Positions 1-9,543 of a stretch of DNA of 64,000 nt are shown one piece after another; positions within the stretch are counted from its first letter, which is position 1, and each line of letters starts with the position of its first letter. Location of the stretch: contig NZ_PVNB01000003.1 of assembly GCF_003001995.1 (NCBI RefSeq), positions 62,001 through 126,000 of the forward strand. The letters are read 5' to 3'. The translations under genes and the position numbers were made by a program. The notes under the pieces were generated by a model. The model searched no databases, was not told where the DNA came from, and saw only the letters and a list, made by a program, of their open reading frames with translations. The DNA comes from Orenia metallireducens (lineage in GTDB: Bacteria > Bacillota > Halanaerobiia > Halobacteroidales > Halobacteroidaceae).

Positions 1-20
1 AGTCCCTTTGATTTCTCCAT
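1..20 (-). CDS. 5' end of the gene downstream of fmt (partial)
   Basis: An ATG at 18-20 opens a frame reading MEKSKG that runs off the window. An AGGAG ribosome binding site lies about ten bases upstream, at the end of fmt, and only five bases separate it from the fmt stop codon, so it is probably co-transcribed with fmt. Clostridial relatives often have a DUF116 or rsmB gene here, but six codons are not enough to tell. Confidence 0.5.
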
Positions 21-25
21 AAGCT

Positions 26-970
26 TTATTCTCCTAACTTGCTTCCTACTTTAATATCATATCCCCTTAGATAATCGGTAGCATCTATTCTCTGCTTACT
101 GGCTGGTTGCACCTCTGTCAATAATAACTGACCTTTTCCAGTCTGTACTACAATCCCTAACTCATCATCTACCTTGACAACAGTACCAGGGTTTATTCCT
201 GCTTTAGAATTATCATCATAGACCTTAGAGTTCCATAGCTTTAGGCGACTCCCATCACAATATGTATAAGAACCTGGCCATGGATTTAGTCCCCTAATTA
301 GATTCCAGATACTCTTAGCATCCTTAGACCAATCGACCAATCCTTCTTGTTTAGATATCTTAGGTGCATAAGTAGCCTGTTTATCATCTTGCTCTTCTCT
401 AGGTGCACTACCCTCTTCAAGCTGCTTTAAGGTTTCTACTATTAAATTTGCCCCTAAATTAGAAAGCTTATCATGTAATGTCCCTACAGTATCTTCAGGA
501 GCAATATCTAACTCATCCTTTAAGATCATATCACCAGTATCCATTCCCTTATCCATATGCATAGTAGTAATTCCCGTCTTCTCTTCACCATCGATAATCG
601 CTCGATGGATTGGAGCTGCACCTCTATACCTTGGTAATAAAGAAGCATGGATATTGATACAACCATATTTAGGTAGATTCAATACCTCCTCTTTTAGAAT
701 CTGTCCATAAGCAACCACTACAATTGCTTCTGGATTCCATTCCTTAAGCTTGGCTATTCCCTTAGCAGTAGAGACCTTCTCTGGCTGAAATACCTCTATG
801 TTATGCTTTAAAGCTTCCTTCTTAACTGGAGTTGGCTTTACCTGCTGCCCTCTCCCCCTTTTGCGGTCTGGTTGACTGACCACACCAACTACATCTAGAA
901 ACTCGGCTTCAATCAATGCCTGTAAACAAGGAACTGCAAAATCTGGTGTTCCCATAAATGCAACTCTCAT
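26..970 (-). CDS. fmt: methionyl-tRNA formyltransferase
   Basis: Formylates the amino group of initiator Met-tRNA using 10-formyl-tetrahydrofolate, in the cytosol. The 314-residue product starts MRVAFMGTPDFAVP, the usual Fmt N-terminus, and carries the catalytic INIHASLLPRYRGAAP block near residue 105 and MDKGMDTGD near 140, followed by the C-terminal tRNA-binding domain. The start at 970 follows a GGAGGG site; an upstream in-frame extension to 1030 reads through a palindromic repeat and is not coding. It lies in the common Firmicute order priA-def-fmt. Length and motifs are normal. Confidence 0.96.
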   Translation of the reverse strand: MRVAFMGTPDFAVPCLQALIEAEFLDVVGVVSQPDRKRGRGQQVKPTPVKKEALKHNIEVFQPEKVSTAKGIAKLKEWNPEAIVVVAYGQILKEEVLNLPKYGCINIHASLLPRYRGAAPIHRAIIDGEEKTGITTMHMDKGMDTGDMILKDELDIAPEDTVGTLHDKLSNLGANLIVETLKQLEEGSAPREEQDDKQATYAPKISKQEGLVDWSKDAKSIWNLIRGLNPWPGSYTYCDGSRLKLWNSKVYDDNSKAGINPGTVVKVDDELGIVVQTGKGQLLLTEVQPASKQRIDATDYLRGYDIKVGSKLGE

Positions 971-1013
971 TCTATCCCTCCAATTTAAAAACAAAATAAA
1001 TTTCAAAAACTTA

Positions 1014-1112
1014 TTAGCCACGAATTTCACAAATCTTCACTAATTAATTCAAAATCATTTAAATTAATCTTTTTATTTTATTCGTGTCCTATTAGTGTTA
1101 ATTTGTGGCTAA
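1014..1112. repeat. GCCACGAAT palindromic repeat, copy 1
   Basis: Inverted repeat filling the def-fmt gap. The left end reads TTAGCCACGAATTTCAC and the right end GTTAATTTGTGGCTAA, with ATTCGTG and TTAGTGTT echoes inside. Two more copies lie at 17777-17922 and 55049-55140. It looks like a non-coding REP/MITE-type element. Confidence 0.75.
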
Positions 1113-1183
1113 ACATATTCATTTTTTCATCTTGTATTATGTAGAGTGTGAGTAGATTTTCACTCACACTCATCCTTTATATT

Positions 1184-1621
1184 TTAGAGATAATCAACAA
1201 ATAACTTACCATCTAAGTGATCTATCTCATGTTGTAAAGCACGAGCTAATAACCCTTTTCCCTTAACTATTATCTCTTTGCCATCTCTATCTAGAGCTTC
1301 AACCTTAACTTTATAAGCTCGCTCTACCTTGGCAGTTTTTTCTGGAATACTTAGACACCCCTCATTATCAATATAGGTCTTCTCAGAGCTTTCAATAATC
1401 TCTGGATTAATCAATTCAAGAATTCCAGAACCGACATCTATCACCACAATCCTTTTAGAGATACCCACTTGAGGAGCAGCTAGTCCTACTCCTGGTGCAT
1501 CATACATAGTCTCTGCCATATCATCAAGTAATTTTCTAGTTTTATCAGTTACCTCTTCTACTTCTTTACATTTAGTTCTTAAGACAGGATCCCCTATCTC
1601 TCTAATCTTTAATAACGCCAT
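1184..1621 (-). CDS. def: peptide deformylase
   Basis: Removes the formyl group from nascent protein N-termini; a metal-dependent cytosolic hydrolase. All three family motifs are present in the 145-residue product: [10 protein letters not shown] (near residue 44), EGCLS (near 88) and HEIDHLDG (near 131), giving the Cys and two His metal ligands. The start [14 protein letters not shown] at 1621 is preceded by GGAGGTG; the longer frame to 1645 has no ribosome binding site. It sits between priA and fmt, its functional partner, which adds the formyl group. Confidence 0.96.
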   Translation of the reverse strand: MALLKIREIGDPVLRTKCKEVEEVTDKTRKLLDDMAETMYDAPGVGLAAPQVGISKRIVVIDVGSGILELINPEIIESSEKTYIDNEGCLSIPEKTAKVERAYKVKVEALDRDGKEIIVKGKGLLARALQHEIDHLDGKLFVDYL

Positions 1622-1636
1622 CTTTAAACACCTCCG

Positions 1637-1740
1637 AAAATTCAATTCACAATTTATAATTGACGATTTACAATTAAATTCTATAAATCAATCACTTGTA
1701 ATTGTAAATTGTACACTTTACATTATCAATTAGTAATTAT
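1637..1740. repeat. period-7 degenerate palindromic repeat
   Basis: The def-priA gap is filled by a palindrome whose arms drift around a seven-base unit (ATTCACA ATTTATA ATTGACG ATTTACA), with the complementary pattern (AATTGTA AATTGTA) in the other arm. It is non-coding. Other period-7 copies occur near 23343, 29119, 39113, 39290 and 43534. Confidence 0.6.
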
Positions 1741-1742
1741 TA

Positions 1743-3989
1743 TTATAACATTCCTAATGGGTCAACATCAACACTTACCTTAATTGTCTTTAAAGTAGAT
1801 AATTCATTTAGTTTCATCAAGCTCTCCTGATTGATACTTCTCATAGTATCTAAGTCTCCCCCTTTAAGTAATAACTGCCACCTATGTTGCCCTCTTACCT
1901 TACTTAAAGGAGCTTGCACAGGACCTAAGAGCATTATCCCTTCTTCATCTAGTTTATGCAATTTCTCTCTGATAATATCACTTAATAGATTTGAAACCTC
2001 AATTACTTTATCTTCCCGTTCATCACTGACAACTATACTGATAATATGGGTAAAAGGGGGATAAGAGGCAAATTTTCTCGTCTCTATCTCAAAATTATAA
2101 AACCCATTATAATCATGCATTTTAGAGAATTGAATACTATAATGCTCTGGAGTATAGCTTTGAATGATAACCTCTCCTGGCTTATCCCCTCTTCCAGTCC
2201 TTCCTGCTACCTGAGTTAAGAGCTGAAAGGTTCTCTCCCCTGCTCTAAAGTCAGGAAGATTGAGGGCTGTATCAGCAGTAATCACTCCAACTAAAGTAAC
2301 ATTAGAGAAGTCATGGCCTTTAGCTATCATCTGGGTCCCTACTAAAATATCTATCTTCCCAGCTTTAAAAGCCGATAATATTCTTTCATATTCCCCTTTA
2401 CGTCTAGTTGTATCGACATCCATTCTAGCTACTTTAGCCTCTGGAAAGAACTCCTTAAGACCCTCTTCTACCTTCTGGGTTCCCACTCCAAAATATTTAA
2501 TATAGATACTTTCACAGTTTGGGCAAATATTAGGAACCTGCTCTTGATGGTCACAGTAATGGCATTGTAAGATATTTGGGGTAGCATGGTAGGTTAATGA
2601 GACATCGCAGTCATTGCACTTCATTACATGCCCACATTCACGGCATTGGACAAAGGTAGAAAAACCCCGACGATTGAGAAAGATCATCGTCTGCTCACCC
2701 TTCTCTAAGCGATCAATGATCTCCTTTTGTAAGAGCTGGCTGAACATGGTCTTATTGCCTGCTTTAAGCTCTTCTCTCATATCAATAAGCTCCACTTTAG
2801 GTAAAGGTCTATCATCGATCCGCTTTTTAAGCTCTACTAACTTATATTCTCCAGTCTCTGTGCGATGGTAAGCCTCTAATGAAGGGGTAGCTGTTCCTAA
2901 TACAGTCACTGCCCCTGCCAGCTCTGCTCTCTTAACAGCCACCTCTCTAGCATGGTATTTAGGATGATCCTCCTGCTTATAGCTGGTCTCATGCTCTTCA
3001 TCGATAATAATTAATCCCAAATTATTAAAAGGAGCAAAGACAGCCGATCTAGCTCCTACTACAATTTTGACATCAGCAAATTTAATTCTACGCCATTCAT
3101 CAAAGCGTTCTCCTGCCGATAGCTGACTATGTAAGACTGCTACTTGATCACCAAAACGCCCTTTAAATCTGGCTATAGTCTGGGGAGTCAATGAAATCTC
3201 AGGAACTAAGACAATAGTGTCCTTTCCTGCCTCTAAGGCTTTGGCAATCACTTGAAGATATACCTCTGTCTTACCACTACCAGTAACCCCTTTTAAGAGA
3301 ATTGTAGAACTCTCTTGTTGCTCTAAAGCAGCACTGATCTCTTCTATCGCAACCTGCTGTTCAGATGTTGGTGCTAAGGGTTGAGTTGCCTTAAAATTAT
3401 GGTGGCTGTGAGGATTTCTTTTAACCTCTTTTTCTATATATTGCAGATAACCTTTATTAATCAATGTTCTGATCAGCCCTGAAGTGGTCTCCAACCTATC
3501 TGCCAACTCAGTATTGCTCAGATTACAGTTAGGATTATCTATCAAAAAAGAAAAAACCTCCTGCTGCTTATAAGCCCTATCACTGATCTGTTCAAGTAAC
3601 TTCTCACTCTCTGCTACCGATTGAGCCAACTTAACAACCTGCTTAGTCTTAATCTTGGTCTGACCACTAGGAACTATTGCCTTTAAAGAGCTAATTAGAT
3701 AAGACTGATAATACTCTGACATCCATTTAGCCAATTCTAAGAGCTCTTCATCAAAAAAGGTGAATTCTGTTAGAACCTTATTAATAGGCTTGATGGCAAA
3801 TTTAAAGTCCTCTTCATCGGCCTCAAGCTCTCCTATTATGTATCCCGCTACCCTCTGCCGTCCAAAGGGCACCACTACCTTTTTACCAACCTTGATTTGA
3901 CTCTCTAATCTCTCGGGTACCTTATAAGTAAAGGGTCTATCAACCTGGTCAACTGGTACATCAACCATTACTTCCACATATTTACTCAT
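1743..3989 (-). CDS. priA: primosomal protein N' (replication restart helicase)
   Basis: A 3'-to-5' helicase that recognises stalled forks and reloads the replisome. The 748-residue product has the N-terminal DNA-binding domain (MSKYVEVMVDVPV), a Walker A GVTGSGKTEVYLQ near residue 240, the DEEH Walker B, GSATPSLE-like motif III (GTATPSLE), a zinc-binding insert with CRECG and CNDCD pairs and CHYCD and CPNCES pairs, and the helicase motif QMIAKGHDF. The start at 3989 follows GAGGTGG; a TTG 15 bases upstream is less likely. Full length for the family. Confidence 0.96.
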   Translation of the reverse strand: MSKYVEVMVDVPVDQVDRPFTYKVPERLESQIKVGKKVVVPFGRQRVAGYIIGELEADEEDFKFAIKPINKVLTEFTFFDEELLELAKWMSEYYQSYLISSLKAIVPSGQTKIKTKQVVKLAQSVAESEKLLEQISDRAYKQQEVFSFLIDNPNCNLSNTELADRLETTSGLIRTLINKGYLQYIEKEVKRNPHSHHNFKATQPLAPTSEQQVAIEEISAALEQQESSTILLKGVTGSGKTEVYLQVIAKALEAGKDTIVLVPEISLTPQTIARFKGRFGDQVAVLHSQLSAGERFDEWRRIKFADVKIVVGARSAVFAPFNNLGLIIIDEEHETSYKQEDHPKYHAREVAVKRAELAGAVTVLGTATPSLEAYHRTETGEYKLVELKKRIDDRPLPKVELIDMREELKAGNKTMFSQLLQKEIIDRLEKGEQTMIFLNRRGFSTFVQCRECGHVMKCNDCDVSLTYHATPNILQCHYCDHQEQVPNICPNCESIYIKYFGVGTQKVEEGLKEFFPEAKVARMDVDTTRRKGEYERILSAFKAGKIDILVGTQMIAKGHDFSNVTLVGVITADTALNLPDFRAGERTFQLLTQVAGRTGRGDKPGEVIIQSYTPEHYSIQFSKMHDYNGFYNFEIETRKFASYPPFTHIISIVVSDEREDKVIEVSNLLSDIIREKLHKLDEEGIMLLGPVQAPLSKVRGQHRWQLLLKGGDLDTMRSINQESLMKLNELSTLKTIKVSVDVDPLGML

Positions 3990-4054
3990 TACATCCCACC
4001 TCAATAATGCCTATTGTGCTAGTTTAATTTTTTCTAATGTTTAGGACTATAGAT

Positions 4055-4164
4055 AGATTGCGACACTTTGGTTTGGGTAGTTAGGTCGTTAGATAGTTAG
4101 GTAGTTTGGTTTAACCTATCAACCCAACCACCTACCCTCCTAACATCCAAAGTATCGTATTATC
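4055..4164. repeat. short terminal-inverted-repeat element with period-8 core
   Basis: About 110 bp in the gap upstream of priA. The left end is GATTGCGACACTTTGG; the right end CCAAAGTATCGTATTATC is its inverted counterpart. The core is a degenerate tandem of TAGTTAGG octamers, with the complementary CCTACCCTCC pattern opposite, so the whole can fold into one long hairpin. It shares its ends with the larger elements at 8348 and 38441. Confidence 0.7.
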
Positions 4165-4204
4165 CTTTTATTCTATCAATTTTCATATTAACCTCAAACT
4201 AAAC

Positions 4205-5248
4205 TTAGCCTGTCCTCTTCAGCACTGACTTTGCTATCATTCTAAATAATATCACTCCACCAAAGATAATTACCAGATAAAAGGTTAAAAACCTCCAAAC
4301 TATTGCTAATAATCCTACTAAAGATGAAGGAACAAAGCTAGAAAAGAGGGTTGCAAAACCAAACTCTGCTGCTCCACTTGCCCCTGGAGTTGGCATATAA
4401 GGTATGATTAAATAGAATATAGTCTGTACAATAAATGATCTAAAAAAATATGGTTTGACCCCTAAACCTAACAATATTACTGGTGCAATAATAAAGAATA
4501 ACACCCAAAATATTATAGTAAAAAAAGCCGCTAAAAGCAAACTGCTCTTCTTGTATTTGGTCAATTGCCACAGACTTTCATGAAAATCTTCCATCTCTTG
4601 ATATAATCTATCTATCAATTGATTGGCCTTTTTACTCTTCATTAAACCTTGTAAAAACTTTAAATTTCTCAGCCGTTCTGTCAAAACTTTAACCTTATCA
4701 GGCTTCCATATAAAATAGATAATGATTGCTGAAATGGATAAGGAAAATATGATTAAAAGGTCGAAAATCTCCTCTGGAATCATCCCAGGGTCGATTAAAT
4801 CAGAGAATAGAAAGAAAAATAAGGGTGATAGTATACTAAAGAATAATAATCTCATTACAAATTGAACAATAATTACTGTTGACGATTTTCCTAAAGAAAG
4901 ACCCTTACGGTGTAATAACAGAACCTGTATGGGACCTCCTCCAGAAGCAAAAGGAGTAATATTTGAGATAAAAGCTCCTACCAAGAAGTTCTTGATAGCA
5001 AACTTCAATGATATCTTCTCTCCTAAAGCATTGCTAATCAACTTAATTCTCAAACCACCTACAACCCACATTAAAAAATTGATCACTATCGCTAACAGCA
5101 AATAAACTGAATTTACCCTCTTTATCTTCATAAGGGTCTCTTCATTTATAGTCAAAGAGAATAATAATCCTAAAGCTATCACACTGACTAATAGCGAGTA
5201 TTTCAATCCCTTCTTAATCTTCCTCTGGTCTATACTACCTTCATTCAT
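4205..5248 (-). CDS. lysylphosphatidylglycerol synthase TM-domain (flippase-like) membrane protein
   Basis: A 347-residue integral membrane protein with about eight hydrophobic segments, starting at SLLVSVIALGLLFSL and ending in FYLVIIFGGVILF. The layout, the SNITPFASGGGPIQ segment near residue 115 and the PTPGASGAAEFGF motif near residue 285 fit the UPF0104/YbhN family, related to the N-terminal flippase domain of MprF. Its substrate is not known; glycolipid or lysolipid handling is plausible. An AGGGGG site precedes the ATG. No synthase domain follows, so it would only be the membrane part. Confidence 0.8.
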   Translation of the reverse strand: MNEGSIDQRKIKKGLKYSLLVSVIALGLLFSLTINEETLMKIKRVNSVYLLLAIVINFLMWVVGGLRIKLISNALGEKISLKFAIKNFLVGAFISNITPFASGGGPIQVLLLHRKGLSLGKSSTVIIVQFVMRLLFFSILSPLFFFLFSDLIDPGMIPEEIFDLLIIFSLSISAIIIYFIWKPDKVKVLTERLRNLKFLQGLMKSKKANQLIDRLYQEMEDFHESLWQLTKYKKSSLLLAAFFTIIFWVLFFIIAPVILLGLGVKPYFFRSFIVQTIFYLIIPYMPTPGASGAAEFGFATLFSSFVPSSLVGLLAIVWRFLTFYLVIIFGGVILFRMIAKSVLKRTG

Positions 5249-5383
5249 TAATATAAGCCCCCTAAAATAATTATAACTTCTTCAAAGTCACTTTTATTAT
5301 TATTCAATATCTAGTGCTATATTCCTATCTTAAATTATATTTAATTCAATTAAACCCAACTCAAAACTTTATCATTTAATTTA

Positions 5384-5414
5384 CTAAGCCACAGACTAAA
5401 TGTCTGTGGCTCTT
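5384..5414. terminator. hairpin between two membrane-protein genes
   Basis: A 10-base perfect stem AGCCACAGAC/GTCTGTGGCT with a five-base loop. On the minus strand it lies after the start-proximal region of the flippase-like gene and before the end of the next one, so it could end upstream transcription, but the following T-run is weak. Confidence 0.4.
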
Positions 5415-5450
5415 AAGCTAAAGTATCGATTTATCAATATCATATTCAGC

Positions 5451-6794
5451 TTAAATATCCATTCCCTCTATCTTAGGATTGGCAAAGGTTCCATTTAAAT
5501 TAAGGAGAATATCCTCACCATCTCTAGGAAGCTTTTGCCCCATCCGCATCTCTAACATACTAACAAGTTCTGCTAAATTATCATTCAATTGGGCTACCCG
5601 TAGTGTCAAAGTAGTGATACTAGACTCACTGAATTTCTCTCTATTAATATCGAAATTTCCTGCTACTTCCATATCAAGAATCGAACTATTTAGCTTAGCA
5701 TTAGAGATATTAATATTATTATTATCAACTTTATAATCAACAGTTAGCTCATCCAAAGCTAGATTACTTAGATCTATACCACCCATAAAGACAAGAGGAT
5801 TATAGGATAGCTGCTCCTTTAGCCTACCTGCAAATTCTGCTTTAAATCCTTCTAAAGTAAAGTTATACTCTCCATCACCGATATTCTTGATTGATTCAAC
5901 CCAAACAGCTTTAGGATTAGTCATATCATCTCTAATTAATTTCTGCCTATGGCTACTATTGAATTTAGAGTCTGTAGTGATATTTCCTAGGGTATAACGA
6001 CCAGTTGTTTCAGGATTACCAAACTCTACTCCATCACCCTTAAATTCAAAAGTCCCTTCTCCAGAGATATCAGTTATCTCTAAATCCTCTAAGCTATTTC
6101 CATTATAATGGACTACTTCAGAAGCCTCAGCAAAGAATAATGGAGAATCCACCTTATAGTTGTTGAGCTTCACCTCTTTTTTAGCAGGGTTATAATCAAA
6201 GTCAAAAATAAATTCATCTATCTTAGTTAGCTTATTTTCTAATTCTGCAGACGAGAGTTTTTCTCTAATATTATCTGGCAATTCTACATTAAACCCACTA
6301 AAGGATATAGCTATTGCTTGCTTATCTTGAAGTAGAGGATTAAAGTCATCCTCTAATCTCTTTAAAGGTAACTGCCCTTTATAATCTATACTCAGCTGTT
6401 CAAATCCAATTGATAGATCCTCTAAGCTATCTTCAACCTTTAAATTATCTATCTTGGCAACCAAACCATGCAGCTCTTTGAGCTTATCTTCCTTAGCCAA
6501 CATAAAGGAATCTTGGTAAGGTAGCTTAACCACCATCTTATCAATACTTATAAAGCCATTGTTATAATCTTTATCCTTAATCATTATTTGATGATAAGTA
6601 ACTTGACTTAATAGAGGAGTTGCCACTACTCTGCTATACTCAACATCAAAAGGAATATCCCCCTTCTTTAATTCTAGTTCAAGGCTCTCTGTAAGCCTAT
6701 CTTCTACTATATTCCCTAGATACCAATTAGCACCTAGGACAATTACTACTAAAATCACAATAGTCCCAAGTAATACCTTGCTATTTTTATCCAT
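5451..6794 (-). CDS. membrane-anchored surface protein, DUF945/AsmA-like
   Basis: The 447-residue product begins with one N-terminal membrane anchor (VLLGTIVILVVIVLGANWYL) followed by a long extracellular region rich in beta-strand-like alternation and Asn/Asp. The layout and the N-terminal block (EYSRVVATPLLSQVTYHQI) resemble the DUF945/YdgA group and the AsmA-like proteins thought to bridge lipid layers. I do not recognise a specific function. It has its own terminator-bounded unit, and an AGGAGG site precedes the ATG. Confidence 0.65.
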   Translation of the reverse strand: MDKNSKVLLGTIVILVVIVLGANWYLGNIVEDRLTESLELELKKGDIPFDVEYSRVVATPLLSQVTYHQIMIKDKDYNNGFISIDKMVVKLPYQDSFMLAKEDKLKELHGLVAKIDNLKVEDSLEDLSIGFEQLSIDYKGQLPLKRLEDDFNPLLQDKQAIAISFSGFNVELPDNIREKLSSAELENKLTKIDEFIFDFDYNPAKKEVKLNNYKVDSPLFFAEASEVVHYNGNSLEDLEITDISGEGTFEFKGDGVEFGNPETTGRYTLGNITTDSKFNSSHRQKLIRDDMTNPKAVWVESIKNIGDGEYNFTLEGFKAEFAGRLKEQLSYNPLVFMGGIDLSNLALDELTVDYKVDNNNINISNAKLNSSILDMEVAGNFDINREKFSESSITTLTLRVAQLNDNLAELVSMLEMRMGQKLPRDGEDILLNLNGTFANPKIEGMDI

Positions 6795-6951
6795 TATATT
6801 CCTCCTAGTTTCAAGTTCTCCCTTGCTAAATAATTTCTTTCTAATCTCAAATCATACTATAATATTAATCAATTAAAAAAGTTAGCTTTTAATTCTATAT
6901 TCTTTAAGCAGACTTATTTTCCTTTTATCTTTAGTGAAATAAAATAAAAAT

Positions 6952-6984
6952 AAGCTGGATCATAATATTATGATCCAGCTTATT
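6952..6984 (-). terminator. terminator after thiC
   Basis: A perfect palindrome AAGCTGGATCATAAT/ATTATGATCCAGCTT, followed on the minus strand by ATTTTTATTTTATTT. It lies 12 bases after the thiC stop codon and closes the thiamine operon. Confidence 0.85.
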
Positions 6985-6995
6985 TTTCTCTCTTA

Positions 6996-8279
6996 CTATA
7001 AAGCCTCATCTACTATCTTCATGGCACAATAAGAACCACACATAGTGCAAGCCTCTTCATCTTTTAAGATTTGGTTATGAGCATCCCTTGACTCTCTAGC
7101 CTTTTTAGGATCAATAGATAATTCAATCTGTCGCTCCCAATCTAAGCTCTTTCTTGCTTTAGCCATCTCTAAATCTCTCTCTTTTGCCCCTGGCACTCCT
7201 TTTGCAATATCAGCAGCATGAGCTGCAATCTTACTGGCAATTACCCCTTCTCTAACATCCTCAATGGTAGGTAAACCGATATGCTCTGCAGGAGTTACAT
7301 AGCATAAAAAATCAGCCCCAGCACTAGCTGCTAAAGTTCCACCAATAGCAGCAGTGATATGGTCATATCCTAAGGCAATATCTGTTACCAATGGCCCTAA
7401 GACATAAAAAGGTGCATCTTTACATAACTCTTTTTGTATCTTAATATTTGTCTCTATCTGATCAAAAGGAACATGACCTGGTCCCTCTACCATTACCTGT
7501 ACCTCAGCATCTCTAGCTCTATCTACCAATTCAGCCAATACCAATAACTCATGGATTTGAGCTCGATCAGTAGCATCAGCTAAGGAGCCTGGTCTTAAAC
7601 CATCACCTAAACTCAAAGTTACATCATATTCATAGCAGATCTCTAATAGTCTATCATAGTACTCATACAATGGATTTTCAGCATTATTATGTAACATCCA
7701 ACCAGTCATAAAAGAGCCACCACGACTGACTATATCAGTTACTCTACCTTCATCCCTTAGATGACGGATTGTCTCCAAAGTTAGACCACAGTGGACAGTA
7801 ATAAAGTCTACACCATCTTTAGCCTGCTCTTCAATGACTCTAAATAGATCATCGACTGTCATATCTATAATTGCTTTTTCAGCTTGTAAAGTCTCTACTG
7901 TCGCTTGATAAATTGGTACAGTTCCTAAAGGGACAGTAGCTTTATCTAAAATTGCTCTTCTAGTTTCATTTATCTTCTCACCTGTAGATAAATCCATTAC
8001 TGCATCAGCACCTGCTTCTACAGATACCTCTAGCTTCTTTAGCTCCTTTTCTATCTCTGGATAGTCCTCAGAGGTACCAAAGTTGGCATTTACCTTAGTT
8101 GATAATCCTTTTCCAAAGCCATTTGGATCTAGGTTCTTGTGATTCTTATTAGCAGGAATAACGATTGTCCCTTCTGCTACCCCTTGGCGGATAAATTCTG
8201 CACTTAACCCTTCTTTTTCTGCAACTCTCTTCATTTCAGCAGTTATCTCCCCTGCTCTTGCTTTTGTCATCTGTGTCAT
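6996..8279 (-). CDS. thiC: phosphomethylpyrimidine synthase
   Basis: Radical-SAM enzyme that rearranges aminoimidazole ribotide into the hydroxymethylpyrimidine phosphate of thiamine. The 427-residue product (the short Firmicute/archaeal form) carries the [12 protein letters not shown] segment near 228, [14 protein letters not shown] near 265, [14 protein letters not shown] near 297, and the C-terminal CxxCxxxxC cluster ligand [11 protein letters not shown]. It is the last gene after thiW-thiD-thiM but is separated from thiM by a 350-bp repeat element, and no second TPP riboswitch is visible upstream. The start follows GGGAGGAATGTCAA. Confidence 0.96.
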   Translation of the reverse strand: MTQMTKARAGEITAEMKRVAEKEGLSAEFIRQGVAEGTIVIPANKNHKNLDPNGFGKGLSTKVNANFGTSEDYPEIEKELKKLEVSVEAGADAVMDLSTGEKINETRRAILDKATVPLGTVPIYQATVETLQAEKAIIDMTVDDLFRVIEEQAKDGVDFITVHCGLTLETIRHLRDEGRVTDIVSRGGSFMTGWMLHNNAENPLYEYYDRLLEICYEYDVTLSLGDGLRPGSLADATDRAQIHELLVLAELVDRARDAEVQVMVEGPGHVPFDQIETNIKIQKELCKDAPFYVLGPLVTDIALGYDHITAAIGGTLAASAGADFLCYVTPAEHIGLPTIEDVREGVIASKIAAHAADIAKGVPGAKERDLEMAKARKSLDWERQIELSIDPKKARESRDAHNQILKDEEACTMCGSYCAMKIVDEAL

Positions 8280-8347
8280 TTGACATTCCTCCCTTATTTT
8301 GGTAACTAGTAATTACTAGTTGCATCTTTATTCATGTTGGTTAATGG

Positions 8348-8703
8348 GTATAGTGTGATACTTTTTTTATCTTTTGAGTATTATCTTAGATTGGCGTTTT
8401 TATTAAAAACTCTGCTTTAGGTTTCGCCTAAGGGCGAGTTACGTTTTCAGCCCAAGACTACTTCCTACGGGGCGTCCTTGATGAAAAAGTAACCAAAAAA
8501 TCAAGAAAAAAATTAAACTCACTACGCAATCAACCTTTTTTAGATTAACAAATATAGTACTTCTACTTCAAAAAACCATGCTGTTATCATTATTCTTTGA
8601 AAACATTTGCTTCATTCAAACAGTAATTTTCTTCAGTTTAAAATCTTTTTAATTCTTAATTTTTAACTCTTAATTTTTAACTAAAAAAGTGTCATAATAT
8701 CCT
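8348..8703. mobile_element. MITE-like terminal-inverted-repeat element, copy A
   Basis: About 355 bp between thiM and thiC. The left end is TAGTGTGATACTTTTTT and the right end AAAAAAGTGTCATAATATCC, an imperfect inverted pair. The core holds a segment (8418-8490) almost identical to 38484-38556, itself a hairpin with GTTACGTTTTC and GAAAAAGTAAC arms, and a second shared segment near 8600 (TTCAAACAGTAATTTTCTTC). No transposase frame is present, so this is a non-autonomous element. It fills an otherwise gene-free gap inside the thiamine operon. Confidence 0.75.
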
Positions 8704-8707
8704 TCTA

Positions 8708-9496
8708 TTACATCACTTGCTCCACTTGCTGCTCCCTAGCCAAATCCTCATCGCTCAATTCACTAATGCTATCCAAAAAAGCCACCTTATAGCTAGCAGG
8801 TTGAGTTGCCTTTTTACTAGCCTTCTCTCCTGCTATCCCATAAGCTGTTACAGCAGATAAAGTAGCTTCCAGATAATTACTACTTACTCCACAGAATACT
8901 CCTAAAGTACTACCTAACATGCAGCCTGTTCCTACTACCTGCCCCATCAAGTTATTACCATTACTGACCTGATAGACTTTATCTCCATCACTAATAATAT
9001 CTTTAACCCCAGAAACAACTACAACTGCTTTCTGTCCTTTGGCTAATTTTTGAGCAGTCTCTGCAATATTTTTATATTCACCAACAGCTTCTACTCCCTT
9101 GACTTCACCCTGCTGACCAGCCAAAATACTTATTTCACCTTGATTACCTTTAATAACAGCTATATCTAGTTCCCTTAGTATCTTTAGGGCAACCTCTGTT
9201 CTAAAAGTGGTAGCACCTACTCCTACTGGATCAAAGATAATTGGAATTCCTAACTTATTAGCCTCTTTGCCAGCTATCAGCATTGCTTCTACAGAGTCAG
9301 CAGTTAAGGTTCCAATATTTAAAACCAGAGCAGAAGCAGCTTCCACCATCTCTGCTACCTCTTCTTTGGCATAAGCCATTACAGGCAGTCCACCCCAATA
9401 AAGAGTAATATTAGCAGAATCATTGACAGTCACATTATTGGTTATATGATGGACCAAAGGTCTCTCTTCTTTAATCTTGGCTATTATCTTCTCCAT
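8708..9496 (-). CDS. thiM: hydroxyethylthiazole kinase
   Basis: Phosphorylates 4-methyl-5-hydroxyethylthiazole, the salvage route to the thiazole half of thiamine. The 262-residue product has the family start MEKIIAKIKEERPLVHHITN, the VHHITNNVTVNDSANI block, FDPVGVGATTFRT near residue 115, KGNQGEI, and the catalytic VVGTGCMLGSTLG near 190. The start at 9496 follows AGGGAG; an earlier in-frame ATG at 9514 has no ribosome binding site. It lies in the thiW-thiD-thiM order, 47 bases after thiD. Confidence 0.96.
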   Translation of the reverse strand: MEKIIAKIKEERPLVHHITNNVTVNDSANITLYWGGLPVMAYAKEEVAEMVEAASALVLNIGTLTADSVEAMLIAGKEANKLGIPIIFDPVGVGATTFRTEVALKILRELDIAVIKGNQGEISILAGQQGEVKGVEAVGEYKNIAETAQKLAKGQKAVVVVSGVKDIISDGDKVYQVSNGNNLMGQVVGTGCMLGSTLGVFCGVSSNYLEATLSAVTAYGIAGEKASKKATQPASYKVAFLDSISELSDEDLAREQQVEQVM

Positions 9497-9543
9497 TAGA
9501 AGCTCTCCCTTCATCTTTTAATTAGGGTAATAATTATCCAATT

